Positions 61,350 through 64,000 of a stretch of DNA of 64,000 nt are shown piece after piece. The position numbers and the translations under genes were made by a program. The stretch is from an uncultured Erysipelotrichaceae bacterium (GTDB taxonomy: Bacteria > Bacillota_I > Bacilli_A > RF39 > UBA660): contig CADBKG010000003.1 of NCBI GenBank assembly GCA_902795215.1, forward strand, positions 1 through 64,000. Reading direction: 5' to 3'. How positions within the stretch are numbered: the stretch's first letter is position 1; each line of letters begins with the position of its first letter. The notes below the pieces were generated by a model. That model had not been told where the DNA came from. It ran no database searches and was given only the letters and a program-made list of their open reading frames with translations.

Positions 61350-62365
61350 TTTTCCACCTCTTTTGCTCTTAATTGGCCACAAGCAGCATCAATTCCACCG
61401 CCAAATTTCTTTCTAATTGTAATTGTTATTCCACTTTTTCTTACTATATCATAAAATTCCATTTTGGTTTTATCATCACTTCTTTTGTATTCTATATGAC
61501 TAGTTTCATTATATGGAATTAAATTAACATATACGTTTTTACCTTTAAGTAAGTTTACAAGCTCGTTTGCACACTCTTTTGTATCATTAACTCCCTTTAA
61601 TAAAAGATATTCAATTGTAACTCTTCTATTAGTTTTTTTGGAATAATAATCAATTGCATCCATCACTTCTTTAATGTTATAGGCTTTATTTATTTTCATA
61701 ATTTTACTTCTAAGCTCATCATTTGGTGCGTGTAAGCTTACTGCCAGATTAATCTGCAGAGGAAAAGCAGCGAACTCTTTAATTTTTGGGACAATTCCAC
61801 TAGTTGAAACTGTTATATGTCTAGCGCCTATTGCAACACCTTTTGGATCATTTATAATTCTCATAAAGTCTGTTACATTTTCATAATTATCAAATGGTTC
61901 TCCAATTCCCATTATTACAATACTATCTATTCTTCTTTTTATATCTTCTTCAATTGCTAATATCTGCTCTACTATTTCTCCTGCAGTTAAGTTTCTAACC
62001 TTTTTTAATCTTCCAGATTCACAAAAACTGCATCCCATATTACAACCAATTTGACTAGATACACACACGCTTACTCCATAATCATGCATCATAAGTACCG
62101 CTTCTATGAAGTTTCCATCTTCTAACTTAAATAAGTACTTGCTTGTATCTTTACCTGTTTGTTTTTCTTTTATTTCTATCTTACCAAAGTAGTAATCTTC
62201 TTTTAATTTTTCTATTACTTCTTTTTTTATATTAGTCATTTCATCAAATGATTTAACACGTTTTGAGTATAACCATTCAAAAACTTGAGTCGCTTTATAA
62301 CTCTTAAGACCCATATCAATAAAATATTTACTCAAATTCTCTTTAGTTACACTGTATATATCCAT
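61346..62365 (-). CDS. rlmN: 23S rRNA/tRNA adenine C2-methyltransferase RlmN
   Basis: 339 residues. Radical SAM motif CVSSQIGCNMGCSFCESGRL, VIMGIGEPFDNYENV, HITVSTSGIVPKI, NLAVSLHAPND and the resolving Cys in IDAACGQLRA near the end. Methylates A2503 and some tRNAs. The cluster motif is CNMGCSFC with an extra Glu-Ser where Ala-Thr is usual. First gene of the ten-gene run to sufU; promoter at 62394-62422. Confidence 0.95.
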   Translation of the reverse strand: MDIYSVTKENLSKYFIDMGLKSYKATQVFEWLYSKRVKSFDEMTNIKKEVIEKLKEDYYFGKIEIKEKQTGKDTSKYLFKLEDGNFIEAVLMMHDYGVSVCVSSQIGCNMGCSFCESGRLKKVRNLTAGEIVEQILAIEEDIKRRIDSIVIMGIGEPFDNYENVTDFMRIINDPKGVAIGARHITVSTSGIVPKIKEFAAFPLQINLAVSLHAPNDELRSKIMKINKAYNIKEVMDAIDYYSKKTNRRVTIEYLLLKGVNDTKECANELVNLLKGKNVYVNLIPYNETSHIEYKRSDDKTKMEFYDIVRKSGITITIRKKFGGGIDAACGQLRAKEVEK

Positions 62366-62393
62366 AAATATTTTTACTCTTTCTATCTAATTA

Positions 62394-62422
62394 ATTATAA
62401 CAAAATATATAAGCATTTTCAA
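62394..62422 (-). promoter_or_regulatory. promoter of the rlmN-to-sufU run
   Basis: On the minus strand TTGAAA (62422-62417) and TATAAT (62399-62394), 17-base spacer, about 30 bases before the rlmN start. Confidence 0.7.
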
Positions 62423-62445
62423 TATATTTAAAGATTATTAGTCAC

Positions 62446-62474
62446 TTGATTAGTTATGATTGTTATGCTATTAT
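62446..62474 (+). promoter_or_regulatory. promoter of the ORF6N-PLD gene
   Basis: TTGATT (62446-62451), 17-base spacer, TATTAT (62469-62474); divergent from the rlmN promoter. Confidence 0.6.
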
Positions 62475-62507
62475 ATAGAGCCATAATAAATAAAAGGAGA
62501 ATAAATA

Positions 62508-63401
62508 ATGAAAGAAGACTCAAAAAATGAAATTTTGAATATCGAAAACAAAATATATGTAATTGATGATAAACAAGTAATGCTGGATTCAGATTTAGCA
62601 GAACTTTTTGGTGTAGAAACAAAAAGAATAAATGAAGCAGTAAAAAACAACATCAAAAAGTTTCCTGTGGAATACTCATGGAAATTAACTAATGAAGAAA
62701 CTAAAATTTTTTTGGTCGAAATTTTCGACCAAAAAAAAGAAACAAGAGGTGGAAGATACAAAAACCCAAGAGTTTTTACTGAAGAAGGCATTTTTATGCT
62801 TGCAACAATATTAAAATCTGAAACAGCAGTAAAAATGAGTATAAAAATAGTAGAGTCTTTTGTTAAAATGCGACATTTCCTTATTGACAACAAAGATATC
62901 TATAAATCTCTTAATAATCTTAATTTACGTCTTAGTGATACCGAAGATAAAGTTGATAAACTATTTTCAAAATTTGATAAAAAAGAATATCTCTATTTAG
63001 AAAACTCAGAATATGATGCTTATTCAGACATAATAAAAATACTTAAAACTTCAAAACAAAATATTATTATAGTAGATCCATACGTAGATATAACATTCTT
63101 AGATACCATTAGAAATATTAAAACAAAAGTAACTCTAATTACCCAAAGAAGAACAAGACTCACTAAAACAGAAATAGATAAATATAACACACAATATAAT
63201 AATTTAACAGTTATAAAAAATTCTTCCTTTCACGATAGATACCTAATTATAGATAATAAAGATATATATCATTTAGGTGCTTCTATTAACTATGCTGGCA
63301 ATAAGGTTTTTTCTATAAATAAATTACAAGATGAAGACATTATAATTTTACTTAAAGATAAAGTTAATAAAATTATAGAAAAAAAGAAAGCAACTACTTA
63401 G
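62508..63401 (+). CDS. ORF6N (KilA-N-like) protein fused to a phospholipase-D-like domain
   Basis: 297 residues. Residues 15-130 are an ORF6N domain: YVIDDKQVMLDSDLAELFGVETKRINEAVKNN, RGGRYKNPRVFTEEGIFMLATIL. A coiled region follows, then a PLD-like half site (IIIVDPYVDITFLDTI, FHDRYLIIDNKDIYHLGASIN) whose HxR/K-D motif is partly kept (HDRYLIID). ORF6N occurs in phage and mobile DNA-binding proteins; the PLD part may be a nuclease or binding module. A 31-bp palindrome lies in the gene at 62707-62737 (codons 67-77). The 3' end overlaps the next gene by 8 bases. Confidence 0.85.
   Translation: MKEDSKNEILNIENKIYVIDDKQVMLDSDLAELFGVETKRINEAVKNNIKKFPVEYSWKLTNEETKIFLVEIFDQKKETRGGRYKNPRVFTEEGIFMLATILKSETAVKMSIKIVESFVKMRHFLIDNKDIYKSLNNLNLRLSDTEDKVDKLFSKFDKKEYLYLENSEYDAYSDIIKILKTSKQNIIIVDPYVDITFLDTIRNIKTKVTLITQRRTRLTKTEIDKYNTQYNNLTVIKNSSFHDRYLIIDNKDIYHLGASINYAGNKVFSINKLQDEDIIILLKDKVNKIIEKKKATT
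62707..62737. repeat. palindrome inside the ORF6N-PLD gene
   Basis: Perfect 15-bp arms (TTTTTTTGGTCGAAA and TTTCGACCAAAAAAA) around a single central T, within the coding sequence. Confidence 0.9.
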
Positions 63402-63412
63402 TTACTTTCTTA
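63385..63412 (-). terminator. terminator of the third VPITG surface gene
   Basis: AAGAAAG/CTTTCTT outer stem plus an AACTA/TAGTT inner stem; T-run on the minus strand. It spans the 3' ends of both convergent genes. Confidence 0.65.
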
Positions 63413-63999
63413 CTTTTAATTAACATATAAATACATCCAACAATAACTCCTAAAAGCAAAGTGCTTACAACTAATACCCAAGCTTTTATTCTATTTCCAG
63501 TAATAGGCACTTTAATTGTCATCTTATCTATCTTTTCGGGGATAGTCTCTTTCTCTACAACTAGATTAATTCTATATACAACATGGCCTTCATCAGTTGT
63601 AATAGTTACTTTAGTACTTCCTTCTTTTAATCCTATCAATTCTTTATTCTCAATTTTAGCTATACTTTCATCTTCTATTGTATATTCTATCTCTTTATCT
63701 TCAGTATAGTAATCAAGATATGAACTTAAATCTAACTTGTCACCAGGTTTTAATTTTGTTTCTTTATCAAAATATACCATTGTATTTGATTTAGTTTGAC
63801 CTCCCATACTTGTGCTATCAACATCATAAATATCATAGTTAAGTACACCAGGTTCATTATTCATCATAAATTGTTGGAAATCATTTAAAGAATCATCTTC
63901 ACTAGAATCAATATTTGTATATTTCAAAGAATTAAAATTAGAATTGTATATGTTAACAAATATATCTCCTGTTGCAGGATAACTTACAATTTTACCAAC
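63394..63999 (-). CDS. VPITG-anchored surface protein, third paralogue (partial, start beyond window)
   Basis: The open frame runs through a TTG at 63927 to the window edge and reads on as VGKIVSYPATGDIFVNIYNSNFNSLKY in pieces, matching the beta-helix region of the 42263 protein (NINIYNTEFNNLKY). The 202 visible residues hold the end of that region, an Ig-like domain (KLKPGDKLDLSSYLDYY, KIENKELIGLKEGSTKV), then KVPITGNRIKAW, a helix and KSKKVTK. The N-terminal signal and header lie outside. Convergent with the ORF6N-PLD gene. Confidence 0.85.
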   Translation of the reverse strand, partial: VGKIVSYPATGDIFVNIYNSNFNSLKYTNIDSSEDDSLNDFQQFMMNNEPGVLNYDIYDVDSTSMGGQTKSNTMVYFDKETKLKPGDKLDLSSYLDYYTEDKEIEYTIEDESIAKIENKELIGLKEGSTKVTITTDEGHVVYRINLVVEKETIPEKIDKMTIKVPITGNRIKAWVLVVSTLLLGVIVGCIYMLIKSKKVTK

Positions 64000-64000
64000 A

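Noticed and set aside
62471-62893. 140-aa ORF on - across the ORF6N gene
   Set aside because: Antisense shadow of a clear conserved protein, with no ribosome binding site.
1-64000. tRNA, rRNA, tmRNA, CRISPR, T-box or other riboswitch
   Set aside because: Read the larger gaps on both strands and recognised none; a covariance-model search would be decisive.

Overview
The window is very A+T-rich, densely coding chromosomal DNA from a low-GC Gram-positive bacterium. PolC, a CotE-type spore coat protein, FtsK/SpoIIIE, SpoIIM- and SpoIIP-like proteins, a PrpC/PrkC pair, IreB, KhpA and DUF1292 point to class Bacilli. The mix of sporulation genes, shortened housekeeping proteins and many surface proteins resembles uncultured gut Bacilli such as RF39-type lineages; the order-level placement is inference. 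TGA is used as a stop (ATGA overlaps at rlmN/prpC and rsgA/rpe), so this is genetic code 11, not the Mollicutes code. I saw no tRNA, rRNA, CRISPR array or insertion sequence.

Region 1 (1-10.3 kb) looks like the replication terminus. It holds an Rpn-type nuclease, SpoIIM-like protein, MnmA and an HTH protein, all on +, then an A+T-rich gap with a 28-bp dif-like Xer site at 4411-4438. After it come a ZIP metal transporter, a XerC/D recombinase, RarA, GpsA, CotE, a HIT protein and an XRE regulator. Right of dif most genes are on the - strand, as expected where the replication forks meet.

Region 2 (10.3-30.2 kb) carries the conserved ireB-ruvX-DUF1292-mltG set, FtsK, a 1063-aa VWA surface protein, a SEDS protein, GpmA, a ComEC-like hydrolase with DUF3006, DinD, a VPITG-anchored surface protein, PolC with two OB domains, and rpsP-khpA.

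Region 3 (30.2-42.2 kb) is a version of the Bacillus rpsT-gpr-spoIIP-lepA-hemW neighbourhood, with gpr missing and several small genes inserted. It also has a transglutaminase-like protein and an AlaS without its C-terminal domain.

Region 4 (42.2-53.8 kb) has a second VPITG surface protein, a TasA-like protein, mreD-mreC-radC without mreB, a SPOR-domain protein, MiaB, a thioredoxin-like lipoprotein and small RNA and protein enzymes. It ends in a hairpin-rich locus (53.4-53.7 kb) resembling a type I toxin mRNA.

Region 5 (53.8-64 kb) is a ten-gene co-directional run, rlmN-prpC-prkC-rsgA-rpe-DUF308-sufC-sufD(short)-sufS-sufU, followed upstream by a divergent ORF6N-phospholipase-D-like gene and a third VPITG surface gene that runs off the window.
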